Assembly: GCA_018806985.1 (NCBI GenBank) | Contig: JADANN010000339.1 | Location: forward strand, 310,001-374,000 | Origin: Angiostrongylus vasorum | Taxonomy: Eukaryota; Nematoda; Chromadorea; Rhabditida; Metastrongylidae | Reading direction: 5' to 3' | Length of the DNA stretch: 64,000 bases | Part shown: positions 49,346-61,345 of the stretch, in pieces | Layout: each line of letters begins with the position of its first letter | Numbering within the stretch: the stretch's first letter is position 1 | Translations under genes and position numbers: made by a program | The notes under the pieces: generated by a model | Databases searched by the model: none | The model's input: only the letters and a program-made list of their open reading frames with translations | Told to the model about the DNA's origin: nothing

Positions 49346-51581
49346 TAAGGCGTTAACCTCTCAACATCGTTTCTGAGCTGTCGCCTTGGCATTACATCTG
49401 TGAACATGCCCTTTCAAATTTTAAACGCGGCCTGCTTCATATATCCAGTTGTTTTTTCTCTTAGTCTCTTCAGCTTGATGTTCAAAATGACCATTACATT
49501 TGTCTTGTTTAAGTTCCTTCTCAAAAATGTTTGTCGAAAGTTCACCTCTAAGAGTCTTGTAGGTAAGCTAAAAAATTCCTCGTGACAACTCAGCTTGAGG
49601 TTTTCCTATAGTATGGTCGTAAAAACGTTTATATCTGTCCAGCGTATTCGAACAATAGAAAAACATCATGATTTATTTGAAAAAAGGCTGGGAGAGGCTT
49701 TCAAACTGCTTTCTCTCCAGCGATAGCATCGTGCACTGGAGAAGGCCTTGTACGACCGAGTTAGGATCTATATGATAGGAATATCGTACAAGTGAAAACG
49801 TTATCCCTATTTTTCCTAATTTCACGTATACCCTTTCACTCCTGGGCTCCTTGGAGAATAACTGGCTTGTTAAACTCTTTATTCACACGAACCAGTTCCA
49901 AGCTGCTTTTATAATTACTGACTGTTCTTGTGTTTCAATAAAGTTATGACAGCTCTATCAATCTCACCATTACTGAAGCAATCGTTTGTTTCCGTACAAC
50001 CTATCCGCATTTGCCCTCCTATTTAGCACTATTAACTACATGAAAGTTTGATAGTCCCTTTCAGATTCACATTTGTCACAACAACAGACAACTAGGTAGC
50101 ATTCCCACTATTTCGTTGTTACATTATTTTAACAAGTCATAATGACCGCTACAAAAAGAAACAGATATAGATGGAAGGACGAGGACGCTATGAACGGAAC
50201 TCGTCAAACCTCACTTATTGAATCAAACCCCTGATTTTTGCAGTAATACTCAGCTACTTTTATGGGCACGAGTTCAAGTATAGAGGTTGTGACGTCTTCT
50301 CTCCTCAGATAAACTGTAGACTTCACTAGAAACTCGTGATAACCGTGCCAGGAGCTGAGGCCCTCATCAAAGTTGGGCCACAAGTCCTTGCAAACTGGAT
50401 GGACGCTTGCTGTATTGCGAGTACGATTCTCCTGAGCCGGAGCATTTCGCACTACGAGTGAAGGAGCTAGTCAAGGAAGGTCGAGTCCAATTAATTACTT
50501 TCAGTCGTTTTCTTTTAAGAATTTCTGTTACAACAAACATCAAGAAAACTTAGAACTTTATTAGTTCGAACACCTAAACAGAGAAATAAAGACAGCCAAC
50601 TCGATATGCATAAAGACAAATTATATGGTCATTACCAACTCATTTAAAATGATCCATCATCATCTGACATTGACTTCAGAAACATTTGCCACGGTAGAAA
50701 CAATTTAGAACAAGTGAACCGAAACAGATAGTGAAATCTAGTTTGCCACCATCTACGAAGTCTTCAAGGAGCGCTACGTCAACGATGAAAAGTTTCTAGA
50801 ATCAAGAGCAACAGAACGAATAAAACGCTGAGAACACCTCGCAGTGAGAGCACAACGAAAATGGTTTTGCAGACGTTCCTACGAGTATTCGACTTCTTAA
50901 GCTAATACATGTAATCGCTACTTTTTTCGATCAGGTTCTTGTTGTTCATGTAGGCTATACGGGAGATCAATGGTGGCATCTGAAAAAAACGGCCTGTGTT
51001 AAAAAACTGTTGTTCAATTTTCCTTCAGGAAAATATGGAGAATCATTCCGTGCTAAAGAAAGAGCATAGAATAAAAAGAGAAGATTCTAAGTGTGAGAAC
51101 ATTGGACGGGAGATTCATAAGTGACCAAATCTACGGAAGCAAAAAGCTCAGATTTTGGCATTGCAAGATCGGGTACTTCACTCTGAGCAATACGATGTAT
51201 TCATATGTGTTGAACAATACATTCTCTTGACAGATCGTACTGATTTTTCTTAATATGAATTCTTTTGCAGATCATTCTAAAAATTTTTATTGGCTATATC
51301 GTGAACGTGTGGACATATTAACACGAGTCTCCCAAGATTCCAAGGGCGTTCAACGGCAATCAGAAAGAAGGCGACAAAATGCTCAAGCAGAAGTAGAACT
51401 AAAGCGCAAAATTTGAAGATCTTCTTCTCGTTAGAAGTAGTGGACTTGCGTAATTTCTGTGACGTCAGGTTGTAAAATAATATAACGCATTATGAATGTT
51501 TCAACGATTTAGTCTTAACCCTTCAGCTTAAGGGAAAACCTTTTTTCTCAGGAAACATTCGTGAGGCTGGCGGTGGATTAT
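49346..51581. other. intergenic, one candidate exon at most
   Basis: Minus frame 50452-50204 (82 codons, with LVPIKVAEYYCKNQGF near its end) is protein-like but unrecognised. The rest is AT-rich with no shared repeats seen. Confidence 0.35.
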
Positions 51582-53430
51582 TTAATAGATCACCCTGGAT
51601 ATGTTGGTGGTTGACGTTTCAGGATCGAAATCCTTCCCAGCAGGATTGCGTTTCGTAAGAGTTAAATCTGACGCCGCTTCAATTGCTTTTTCCAGTAGGT
51701 TTTGCTTCAATGCTCTAAAAAATCAAAAAAATTCATGAGCAACACTTGGACTGTGAGTTTCAGAGGCCCCTCAAAAATTACATTTGTTTTGTCAGCATTA
51801 GCTATCGGGTTGGTCGGCGTTGAAGGCATGCCTGTTTGTTGAGGAGATTTTCTCCAACGTCGAATTCCCGTAACTCTTTCGACACCAGGAATATCCAATG
51901 TATACTGTAATGAAGTTATTATATGGAAACAAAGAACGCTGAGAAATAAGATCATTTAACCTATCCGGTCAACCCACTACATAGTATTGAGCTGTATAGC
52001 TTTCAAGAAATTCGTTCTCTTAGTGTTCTACTACAAATACTTTTCCCTGTACACTATTTCACTCTTTTCCTCAGTACCGAAATTGTACGTGATCACTAGC
52101 ACAGTCAGTTTGATATTGGTGGAAGTGGATACGTGGGCTTGGAGAGAATCATCTTGTTAATCACTGCTTAGTAGCTTCTTGCATGTTAAGTTAGTTCAAC
52201 TGAAATTTTGCCTACACGGTTTCTGAGCTACTCACCGATCTAGACATGGTCACTTCTTCAGGACCGACACGTTTCTTTCCAGAGGAATCGATTGTCGTCT
52301 GCTGTACGGTGTGCTCCGTTTGCTCCTGAAAGCGAATATTGATATGAAATCATCAACAGTTACAAACCAAATTTCAAAATGTTTTTTTTCTTCACTGTAC
52401 TGCACCACACCCTGATAATAGATGTCCCAACGGGTAGGTCCTTCAACTGAAAAAAAAGTTCCAAAATGGCTTATAATATTTGAAGCAAACAATTTCTGCA
52501 GTCCATAGAAGTACGTACAGAAAATTCAGCACTGTTGTCGGTTTTCTGACGTGTACCTTTGGACGCTCTTTTGCTTGCGCATCTTCTTCGTCTACGCCGT
52601 CATGTCTATGAAGCTGAAATAATGAAGATTTTGAAGAAGAAATAATATATTTATCATGGTCCTTTCAAGCGCATTATGCTTATCCTGTTTATTCATACAG
52701 AAGTAATTCAACCAGCCAATCATAGATGTTCTAAGAGTAACAACATTAGAACTATTCTTCGCAAATTATCCTCTGACGAGCCCGAGAGTTGTTGTCAAAG
52801 TGAGTAGGATATCGGTATTGTATTCAGTCTCAAAATCGTTGGTTGTACGTACCTTATTCTGCACGTAAACTCTCCCAGAGCATAGTCACATAATACGGAT
52901 AGTTCGTTTTAAGAAGGTCACTAGTCATAGTAATTGGTTTTTCCCACCCGAAGGTCATGATGATATTAAAGGATGAAGGATAAAGTTCTCGGCTTTTGAC
53001 CAACCCCCTGAGGGATGCGCCATGCATACGACCTCATTAAGCATTGTTTGGAAATGATTGAATACATATCTGGCCTTTAAAATGACTCGCGGTGGCCTGC
53101 CGATTTAATGAACCAGTCCTGCTATCCTCCCAGACAAGTCTGGTACCAATTTGGCGACCCCGGTGAGATGGAAGGCGTGGTGAGCCATGGGCGCGGGGAT
53201 CGATTCCACGTATGTGTTGCAGGGCACTTCCGACCACCGACGATGATATTACGATGTATAAATCCGTGGAAAAACTAGACTTGTGATTTCATATTTTGTT
53301 ATAAAGCGGACAAAAGCGATGAAAATCTATGGGAGAGTCTATTTCTTACTGGTTGACTTGTGATCCATTGTGGTGATCCGGGTATATGATCGAGGTACCA
53401 ATCCAGGCTTCCATCGTAGAAAATGACCAC
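51582..53430 (-). CDS. unidentified multi-exon gene
   Basis: I do not recognise the family. Supported exons on the minus strand: about 53430-53347 (VVIFYDGSLDWYLDHIPG), 52613-52557 (LHRHDGVDEEDAQAKERPK), 52446-52364 (EGPTRWDIYYQGVVQYSEEK), 52325-52236 (EQTEHTVQQTTIDSSGKKRV), about 51907-51728 (YTLDIPGVERVTGIRRWRKS, then GMPSTPTNP), and a last exon from about 51714 or 51700 to the stop at 51582 (EKAIEAASDLTLTKRNPAGK). Phases agree from 52446 to 51728; the 52557 to 52446 junction does not, so an exon is missing or a boundary is wrong. The last intron would be short (about 29 or 41 nt). Composition and GT-AG sites make coding likely. No signal peptide or membrane segment is certain. Exons above 53430 were not found. 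Confidence 0.55.
52973..53240 (-). mobile_element. tRNA-derived SINE, copy in intron of the unidentified gene
   Basis: Tail with doubled AAGGATGAAGGATAAAG at 52973; body and head up to about 53235, where the head is cut short. Confidence 0.8.
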
Positions 53431-54080
53431 AGACTAAATCAAAATTTTGCTCGTAACATAGAAGAAGGCTATCTAATAAACATAATGATTAGTGGAAATT
53501 TCGAGATGTAAAGCAAAACCTGAGCTACGACTACTTTCAATATCGGCGTGAGCTTGTGGTAGAACAGAAGCTAACGAAACTTACAACTAAAATAAGTACT
53601 GTGGCAAGATGTAACGCTAGTAAAAACGACGACATGTATAGGGCGTGATAATGAGTTGGTATTAGTTTTAGGAAACAGTGTTGTAGCATAATTTCGCTGA
53701 AAGTGAACAATTTAACCGCAGAATTCGTAGCCGATTCTTCTCAACAGTTGATGGACTTTAGCAACCATCATCAATTGTTTATAATTCGTTTAAACTCAAC
53801 TCCGTCTACCCTAAATAGATCTCCAACTTCTATTTAGCAATAATTGACCATCAGCTCAACTACGTCGCAATTTGATTCCAGTGTTAAGAGACTCCACCTG
53901 AAGGTCAGGTGGGCAGTCTGAATGTGTCAACAGTAGAAACAGCGACACCTTTCACTAGATTATTAACTGCGCTTTAAAAAGGAGAGGAAATTCGGCATTT
54001 TCCTGGCTCTATATTTCTATTGCCCTTTGACAATAGCCGTTTGGAGTGCCCAATATCTTGTTATTAAATAAATTCTTCAT
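53431..54080. other. intergenic, nothing recognised
   Basis: No gene or repeat recognised. Confidence 0.35.
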
Positions 54081-54084
54081 TAAA

Positions 54085-54365
54085 GGACAAAGGATAAAAC
54101 ACTGGGCGTTGATCAATTCCTGAGGGGACGTGACATCCAGTCGTCTGCGTCAAGCATTGTTAAAGATGATCCAATGCATATGTGGCCCATCAGGTGATGC
54201 GGTGATATACCGATTTATCAGCACAGTGCTACACCATCCTCCCAGATAAGTGCAGCAATTTGCGGACCACAAAGGAGTGGAAAGCATGGGAAGCAGATCA
54301 CGACATCGGAACAACAGCCACATTTGTAATGCAGGACACTTCTAATCACTGTGCTACAAGCAATT
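54085..54365 (-). mobile_element. tRNA-derived SINE, diverged
   Basis: Tail AAAGGATAAAACACTGGGCG; body with CTGAGGGGACGTGACATCC and head-end CACTGTGCTACAAGC. Strongly diverged. Confidence 0.72.
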
Positions 54366-54548
54366 CCGAATTCTTCGTTGTATCAGAAAAACTTGTACCG
54401 CTTGTTTCCCTTGTTTGAAAAAAAAACTTAAACATCCACTATTGCAATGAGGATTTCAAGAAAAGTAAACGACAACGTTACATGAAAGAATTCGTTAAAT
54501 TCATGTCGCTCAGTCATCTTACATTATGTGAATTCTTTTTATTTCAAG

Positions 54549-55050
54549 CACTCCAGAACAACGGTTGTCCGCTAAGTCACGTAAAGTTGGACTAAGGAAA
54601 GAAACCCGAGAAAGTGATGGTCAGGTCAGTACTAGAAGAACTCGTTTAGAATCGGCATCTAGTTAGCATGCATTTTACATTGATGAAGTGACAATTTCAA
54701 AAAAAAGATTAATGAAAGAAAAAGAAAAAATGTGACTTTTTGAAAGTTTAAATATCATTTACTGAAAGCACTAAACAGTCAAGGAGGGGAAGACAGTGAA
54801 AACCAAACACCGATCTCTCTACCCAGCAACTACCTGTGAGAAAGATCTGGAACCGCCGCTACACAGCTACTTCGAGACTCTAAGTAAAACCACTCTCAAC
54901 TAACATTCAACATGTCAATGAGAAGAACAAAGGACATATCCTCAAGTCGTAGACAAACTCGCATACGAACCCCCTTTAACTCCATAACGGATGGTTCTAT
55001 GACAATGACAGGGATCGAAGAAGAGCTGACGCCTACACGAGTGAGGACAG
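54549..55050 (+). CDS. candidate exons of an unknown gene
   Basis: 54549-54624 reads STPEQRLSAKSRKVGLRKET, ends in CAG followed by GTCAGT and has a TTTCAAG acceptor. About 54915-55042 reads TKDISSSRRQTRIRTPFNSI and meets a GTGAGG donor. Both look like real basic, serine-rich exons but the linking phase and other exons are unknown, and no family was recognised. Confidence 0.3.
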
Positions 55051-55859
55051 GCTATCTAAGTACTGCTCTAAGTTATATAATCATACCTGGTTTCACATTT
55101 GAAGAAGGTACCTTTCGAACGCACGTCCATGAGTATATGAAACAAGTTGACACAGACAGCGAGCACAAACACACCTATGCTTGCCGTACGTGTCCCTAAA
55201 TATTGTTATTTTTTGATAGAGATGTGTCATTGCGAAGGATGAAAGGCTTACGTATTACTCTCAATGTTGTACTAAGTTTTTACAAAAGGTGTGATTGATC
55301 CCAAACGTATTGAGCGGAGTTCAAGAAGAAAAACATCGAAAAAGATGCGGATGGTTAACAGTTAGATACTTTCCAGTTATCTAACAGTTTGCTGTAGTGC
55401 CTTAAGATAAAATTCGACTCACAGAGATTCGAGGCCGTGATGTTGAGTATTACCATTAAGAAAAGGAACAACTGTAATAAAACATGGAACTGGAGCATGT
55501 CATGAAACATTGACGTGAAGACCAAAAAATGGTTTCAGGTTTTTTAAAGAAATGCCTTTCTAGTAGAAAGCAGGAAAAGGGATTTTTTATAGGTATAAAC
55601 TATTATTACGATTGCCATAACAGCTCTTATTCAATAGAATATCTTAACATGTGACAAAGTATGCATATCAAGAACCGCTCTCCATCTTGTTTCGAGGTCA
55701 CATACCCGTACTCGAGTTCTGGGTTAGAGCACAAATCCACCTATAACACTTAATCTAAGGTAAAGATGGACTCAGTGAACGGGTTTCTTGTCTCTGCCAT
55801 GCCGAGTTGTCTTACATCCTCTGTTTTTTTCAGCTTACCATCGTCCATTTAGTCAGTAA

Positions 55860-56110
55860 TGGTTACTAACGGCTCTGAGCCGTTAGTGACTGGATTGCTC
55901 GGGATGTCTAACATGCTGCAAGAAGACCACCGACCTGGTAGTCAGAGCTCTTCACGAAAAGTCTAGAAGATAGGTTCATTGCTTAACGAGCCTCTTGAGC
56001 GAACAGAACGCACTGGGGTACTTAGCACGCGACTGGGAAATATGGAAGATTTACTGGCGCCCTCTCGAATCACTCGACCATCAACGGGACAACAGGTGAT
56101 ACCGGTAATT
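55860..56110 (+). mobile_element. RTE retrotransposon 3' fragment
   Basis: Matches the C-terminal end of the RTE protein with frameshifts (ERTERTGVLSTRLGNMEDLL corresponds to the HWATLARDWEKW region) and ends ACAACAGGTGATACCGG, the RTE tail. Confidence 0.75.
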
Positions 56111-57345
56111 ACCACTCATACGAGTGCACGGTTGCGCTGGCATGCACTCGAATTGAGTCATCTAGGCTATTTAAGTCAAAAAGAATGTAACAAACGTTTC
56201 TGAGGAGCAGTTATACATCGCTACTGTTGGCTTTAATTTCTTATAAAACCACGAAAGTAACTGACACAAGCAAAGCACAACGAGCCACCTATATGCGACC
56301 ATTTGCAAGAACAAAAAAATGAAGTGTCTCTTACGAGGGATGAGAAGCTCACTGAGCATCTTTGGCCCAAAATAGGATTGAATGAAAATTCATTAGTGCT
56401 TGTTTACCTTGTTCTACTATTATGCTGTTATAGTTGACGGATGTGAAATACGTTTACATAAATATTTACCTCAAATGTCATTTGCCGCAAGTAGTAGTTG
56501 AGGTTGCCCCTGGTATTGAAGTACTGTTGTGCTAAGATACCCATTATTCCAACAGCTGCAACACATATCACCTACAAAGTGCCAGATAAGCTAAAAGATT
56601 ATGAACAACCACGACAAACAGCAACAATCATTGTGAAACTGAGAAATCCTCTAAGGACATCGAAACATACACTTGCTATTGAGTCATTTGTTACAATCGA
56701 TAGAAAAAAGAAACTTTACTTTGATTCGTTGGTTCGTTTCGAATTGAACTTTGATCCAAATGACTTACTTCCAAATATAATGCCAGTCCTCGCATTGATA
56801 TGTTAGCATTCTGCCTTTCTACAGCTTTCCGCAACATTACCCTGCCAGGTTTTATCATCAGTAGTTCGTCACTTATAAATCATAGATAGCGATGTGAAAG
56901 CGAGCTGCTCTTCTCGGCTGAGCGTAGCTATTGCATTATTCACAGTAGAATGGAACGTTTCAACAGATTCTACTACTAAACGTGGTTTTCACACAAACTA
57001 CTAGCATATTAATAAGAATCACATTTGCCTTTGCATCGATTTAATTTAAAGTCCTAAGAAACCGAAGTGAATAACAAATGCACATCTCATGTTCTTATTA
57101 AACAATCCCCTCCCGAGTAGTCAGTGCTTATCACACCACCTCCTTCGTGCTCTTAGCAGTACTATTAGCTCAAACAAGAGCGTTCGTAGGCGTACAGTCT
57201 TTTTCAGATGCTTAGAAATATAACGCGTTTACTCCACCGATGAATGTTATGAATAAAGGCGCGCATTTATAGGTTAAGTATCCAGTATTTTTTGCAAAAT
57301 GTACGCTTTATCAAAAAATGTTTGATAAATAGCTGTTATACCAAC
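56111..57345. other. intergenic with one candidate exon
   Basis: Plus 56561-56810: after CCAACAG an open stretch reads ATHITYKVPDKLKDYEQPRQ and later RFELNFDPNDLL. It is protein-like but unrecognised, with no partner exon. The rest shows nothing. Confidence 0.3.
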
Positions 57346-57349
57346 CAAC

Positions 57350-57663
57350 TCACTCTGTCATATCAAATTTTCTTATCATTTGAGCAAAAGTTGCATGTTC
57401 GCGTCTCTTCCGATCTATGGCAGCGGTCCGCATCAGCCTTTCGTAGGACACTTGATTCGGACATTCTTTACTCAGCATGGAGCATTCACGTGGTTCCGGT
57501 TCCGTTTTCTGTGATCTTGATCGACGTCTTTTTGACTTGCTGGGGCGGATCCGTTGACGACGCTTTTCAGAATCTTCTGAGCGTTTACTTTTTTGGGACA
57601 TGCGCGATGTTTCATTACTTTTATCTATTGCTCTCTCGGCAGATACAGCGTTTCTCCGCCTGA
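57350..57663 (-). CDS. probable terminal exon of an Arg/Ser-rich protein
   Basis: Minus strand: an acceptor TTTCAG precedes 57663, then an open exon of about 104 codons to a stop at 57350. It is very rich in Lys, Arg, Ser and Glu (EDSEKRRQRIRP, KSKRRRSRSQ), then a less biased C terminus VSYERLMRTAAIDRKRREHA. The composition suggests a nuclear or RNA-associated protein, by analogy only. Upstream exons were not connected: a possible donor at about 57891 is out of phase. Confidence 0.4.
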
Positions 57664-57669
57664 AATTCA

Positions 57670-59455
57670 TAACAACGATTGACGACCTTTAAAATTCCCG
57701 AGAACTAAGAAATTTGTCCACATGTGTGCTTATTTTCCTTTGAGTAAGTAGATCCATTTAAATAAATGGTCTACAGTTACCGTAGCACTGAATAAGACCA
57801 CGAGTGCTAAAAGTGACGTGCTTCTGGTGTCAAATAATGGCATGAAATCGCAATGTGAGAGTATGATCAATATTCCTGTCCGATACTTACCGCCAATGCT
57901 GTCAATTTTGCAGAACTTTCAAGCAGTGTAGTAAAAGAGATATCACTGGTCCGTTAATTTCCAGGAGGACAACGAAAACCGTCTTATAGAACAATTTCAA
58001 TAATGCACTCGAAGCTGGGTGTGTTAAACTACCGAAAAATCATCCTCAGTGTAAAGTCGGAGAGAGCGGTTCTCGACAACCAGGAAAAAAACGACATCCC
58101 TCAAATGTCGACCTATTCTTTCAAATACGTCAAGAATAAGAAGCTGAATGAAGTCAGTCTTCCTTCCAAAGCATTTTTTTTTCACAAAACCGTTTTGTGG
58201 AAGAAAGACGACGCGCCGTTTTGCTAAAGAACCTTCTTCTTGGACCATTTTTCTTATAAAATACACCTTCGAGCAAAAAAGATGTGGTGTATTGTATTTC
58301 ATATTTTAATGGTACAGTCGCATTTCAGATTATTAAATACTCTAAGGGAACTTAGAAAACTGAAGAAAAGATGGAAGAGAAAAACACCAAGACAGCAGGC
58401 ATTTTCTAGCAGAGTAGGTGACTATGCGGAAGTTAGCGCCACCAATGCAGTTTCCATGCCCTCTAATAAATGAACTCTGCTAAAGATAGGTGGGACAATT
58501 ACATAAAGCGATAGAAGGGAAAAAACTATACTGGAGGTAGTTTTAACGTTCCTCGCAATTTCCTTGTCATAAGGTGGCAAATTTCCTTCTGCACGAGCTA
58601 ATGACCACTTGTTGCGACAACCTTCGACCGCCTTCGCACTGGCATTACGAGATTCCCGGAACTAATCTCACCGAAGAAATAACGTGCCAGTCAAATAAAA
58701 AAGTGCTGGAGGCCATTACATAGTCGGTGTTTTCTTAGTATCCGAATCCGCTGAAGCGCCAGCATTTTTCGTGAATAAAGAATAAGGGAAAAACCACGTT
58801 TATGCTTTTCAAAAAAAAGTGGGCTATTCGTCAATGCCGAGGTTGCTAAAAAGTCACTCTTTGGGTTTTGCAGAGTCGTCATCATCCAACTTCGTAACGT
58901 TACAAATTGAAAACAAGCTACCAACGATGGAACGGGTTATTTCTGGAAAACATCGATGGCCAAAATGCAGCTATTCAAGTGCGGTAATTACGAGCGCACA
59001 GAACCACTTTTTAATGTGACCACAACATTGGGTTCGTTGAATAAATTGGACATGTCCGCTTTGTAGACGATCACAAGAGTCCAATGTTATAATCCAATGC
59101 CGAGCTTAATAAAAAGTCGATCCTGGGAACGATCACGAGTGTTTATTTCGCTTATCGAATTTGACATGTGCCGACTATTTGTCCTGTTGTGAACCTTAAC
59201 GGCAAGAAAACAGACTTTCTCTCAAAATCTTACAAGCTACTGCTTCCGCTTTTCGTACTCCTCGACGTTTCTGCATTGCTCACCATCTAAAATTTGTAAA
59301 ATCATTCACTGCTTGATCGTTGACTTCATCCAGAAATTCAAGAGAACTCACCGGCTAACGTAGTCACGCAGCAACGAATGCTACTATATTTCTAGTCATT
59401 CATCTGTGTGATATAGATACGAGACAAAGTGATATCGATATCTTGGCCTACTGCC
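57670..59455. other. intergenic with PLE tail scraps and a candidate exon
   Basis: 58822-58850 and 59090-59130 contain CAATGCCGAG with AAAAAGTCGATCCTGGGA, matching the PLE tail at 22060. On the plus strand, 58328-58473 after CATTTCAG reads LRELRKLKKRWKRKTPRQQA to a stop, a possible last exon of an unknown gene. Confidence 0.35.
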
Positions 59456-59599
59456 AAGCTTACACGAGGTGAAGCAAGATTTCACTGCCAATAACGACGA
59501 ACTCATCTTCAGTACTGCAGTGATCTCGACTGGAGTCTGCACCACATTTCTTTGGAAGTATAATTTAAATGGAATACTGCATGAGAACTAACACACTGA

Positions 59600-59885
59600 T
59601 AAAAGAAGCTCTCGCCGTTGATCAATCCCTGAGGGATGCGTCATGCATTCGACCTCATTAACGCATAGTTGGAGGTGACTGAATGCATATCTGGCCTTTA
59701 CAATGACTTGCGGTGGCCAACCGATGTATCGAGCCTGTGTTGTTATCCTCGCAAACAAGTCTGGCACGAATTTTCCCGAAGGGACGGAAAGCTTGGTGAG
59801 CGTGGTAGGTGGAATGGAATCTATGATTGATTCCGTATACATTGCAAGATACCAAGAATCACTGCGCTACATGCGTATCTATGTT
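59600..59885 (-). mobile_element. tRNA-derived SINE copy
   Basis: Tail AAAAGAAGCTCTCGCCGTTG, body with CAATGACTTGCGGTGGCCAA; the head is degraded. Confidence 0.75.
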
Positions 59886-59949
59886 TCCACCAGAGTAGTG
59901 GAATCTTAACCCCATAATTACTGCCTGGAAAGAAAACAGACTATTTTGA

Positions 59950-60420
59950 TAGTCATATCAGCAACAACCGCCCTGTATAAAGAACGCTGCCGGGTGAGCT
60001 TGGCTCATCCGTCCGGTATTCACTGAAAAAAGATCCCGTCTCGGCACGACAATAAAGACGCCACATCGAGATAACGAACAACTGTGGACCACTGTTCGTC
60101 TTCTCAAAGTGGCGTCTTCGTCTTCGTATTGAGTTGGATTTTGCTCATTGGAGAATCTCTTCAATGAGTCATACTCAACCAGCTCTGTTGTTTTATACAA
60201 TATGTCTGATTGTTGATAATAGTGACTGTTCGGTTACAACAACCTGTTGTTTCCAGACGGTCCATCCTGTAAAAGTCGCTATTATTATCTCGGCTAACAC
60301 AGAAATCGAGAAGACGAACAACTGTGGAACACCGACTCGGATCATCGGCTCTGATAAAGATGAAGACGTCGAAATGTCAGCCCAAATAAATCTGTTTATC
60401 AACCTCGTGTAAGCTCAACA
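59950..60420 (+). mobile_element. family H element with hammerhead-like 3' end
   Basis: Contains CGAACAACTGTGGA twice (about 60076 and 60315), CGTATTGAGTTGGATTTTGC, GACTCGGATCATCGGCT, the motif at 60347-60383 and the terminus TTATCAACCTCGTGTAAGCT at about 60398. An additional left-side terminus fragment at 59457 (AAGCTTACACGAGGTG) belongs to another broken copy. Confidence 0.6.
60347..60383 (+). ncRNA. hammerhead-ribozyme-like motif
   Basis: GGCT, CTGATAA, A, GAT-loop-GTC, GAAATGTC, AGCC. Stem I GGCU/AGCC is perfect. G8 of the core is A, so activity is doubtful. Confidence 0.55.
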
Positions 60421-60424
60421 ATTT

Positions 60425-61100
60425 AGATACATGTAGACAATTTCTGAGTTGCATCTTCCGTTAAAGTAGTCGCGACGACGAGAATTTTCGCAACAATTAG
60501 TTGCTGCTCCCAGATTTCTGGGCAAGCTTGTATTAGTTAAATTGTGTCCTTATTTATGTAAGCTTCATTTATAACAGCAAATAACTGGACAGCCTTAGCA
60601 ATTTTTTTACTGTGAGTGCAGCATGGACTTTAGCAGGTAACCGTTCTATTTGATGAGCCACGTAGGGGAATAAGTGTTGCAGTAATTCCCTTGGCCGACT
60701 TTTTGTTAACCTCGGCTTTGATAAATAACTCGCCATTCTCCCAATAAACGCAAACGAGTTCATTGCTGTATCCCTTATTCACGAAAGCGCCTTTTTCAAA
60801 GCCTGAAAAGGTCAAGTTAAAAGCAATCAGTCAAACCTCTCCATAGCCTCAACATACCGAATCAGACACAACACCTAACAACTTCTTATGATACAAATTT
60901 AAGTTTGGAGTCGAATAAAGACTACGCTTAACTGTAGATTGGATAAAGGAATAACACCGAAGGTATTTGCAATAACCAGAAGTGGAGGATGACTTGAACA
61001 TGTAGCATCTCGGGAAAAGAAAGAATTATCCGACACAGTTTTTAAAATTAATTTTAGACGAAATTCAAGAATACCAGCATTCACTGAGTTCTCGATTCAT
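60425..61100. other. intergenic; short PLE-like scrap
   Basis: 60781-60816 (ACGAAAGCGCCTTTTTCAAA then GCCTGAAAAGGTCAAG) resembles the degraded hammerhead region at 8941-8990. Nothing else recognised. Confidence 0.4.
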
Positions 61101-61104
61101 TGTG

Positions 61105-61345
61105 GTGTTGCAGCGACCTTCGTCAACTAAAGCTTTCTATAAGAAGTCGCCGCCCAGAGAAATTTTCCATGCGATTGGTGTTCCACTTCACGGAATTCGA
61201 CTTGATACGAAAACGAGCAACCACATCGTGAGGCCGACTACTTTTGGACCATTGACTCGAATCAATCCGACTATGGTGCAAGCGATAACACCGAAAACGT
61301 TGCCCGAATAAATCTTTTTTATCAACCTTGCGCTAGCTTAATAAT
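61105..61345 (+). mobile_element. family H element, right half, degraded
   Basis: GAATTCGACTTGATACGAAA, CCATTGACTCGAATCAATCC, a degraded motif CACCGAAAACGTTGCCCG and the terminus TTATCAACCTTGCGCTAGCT at about 61319. Confidence 0.55.
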
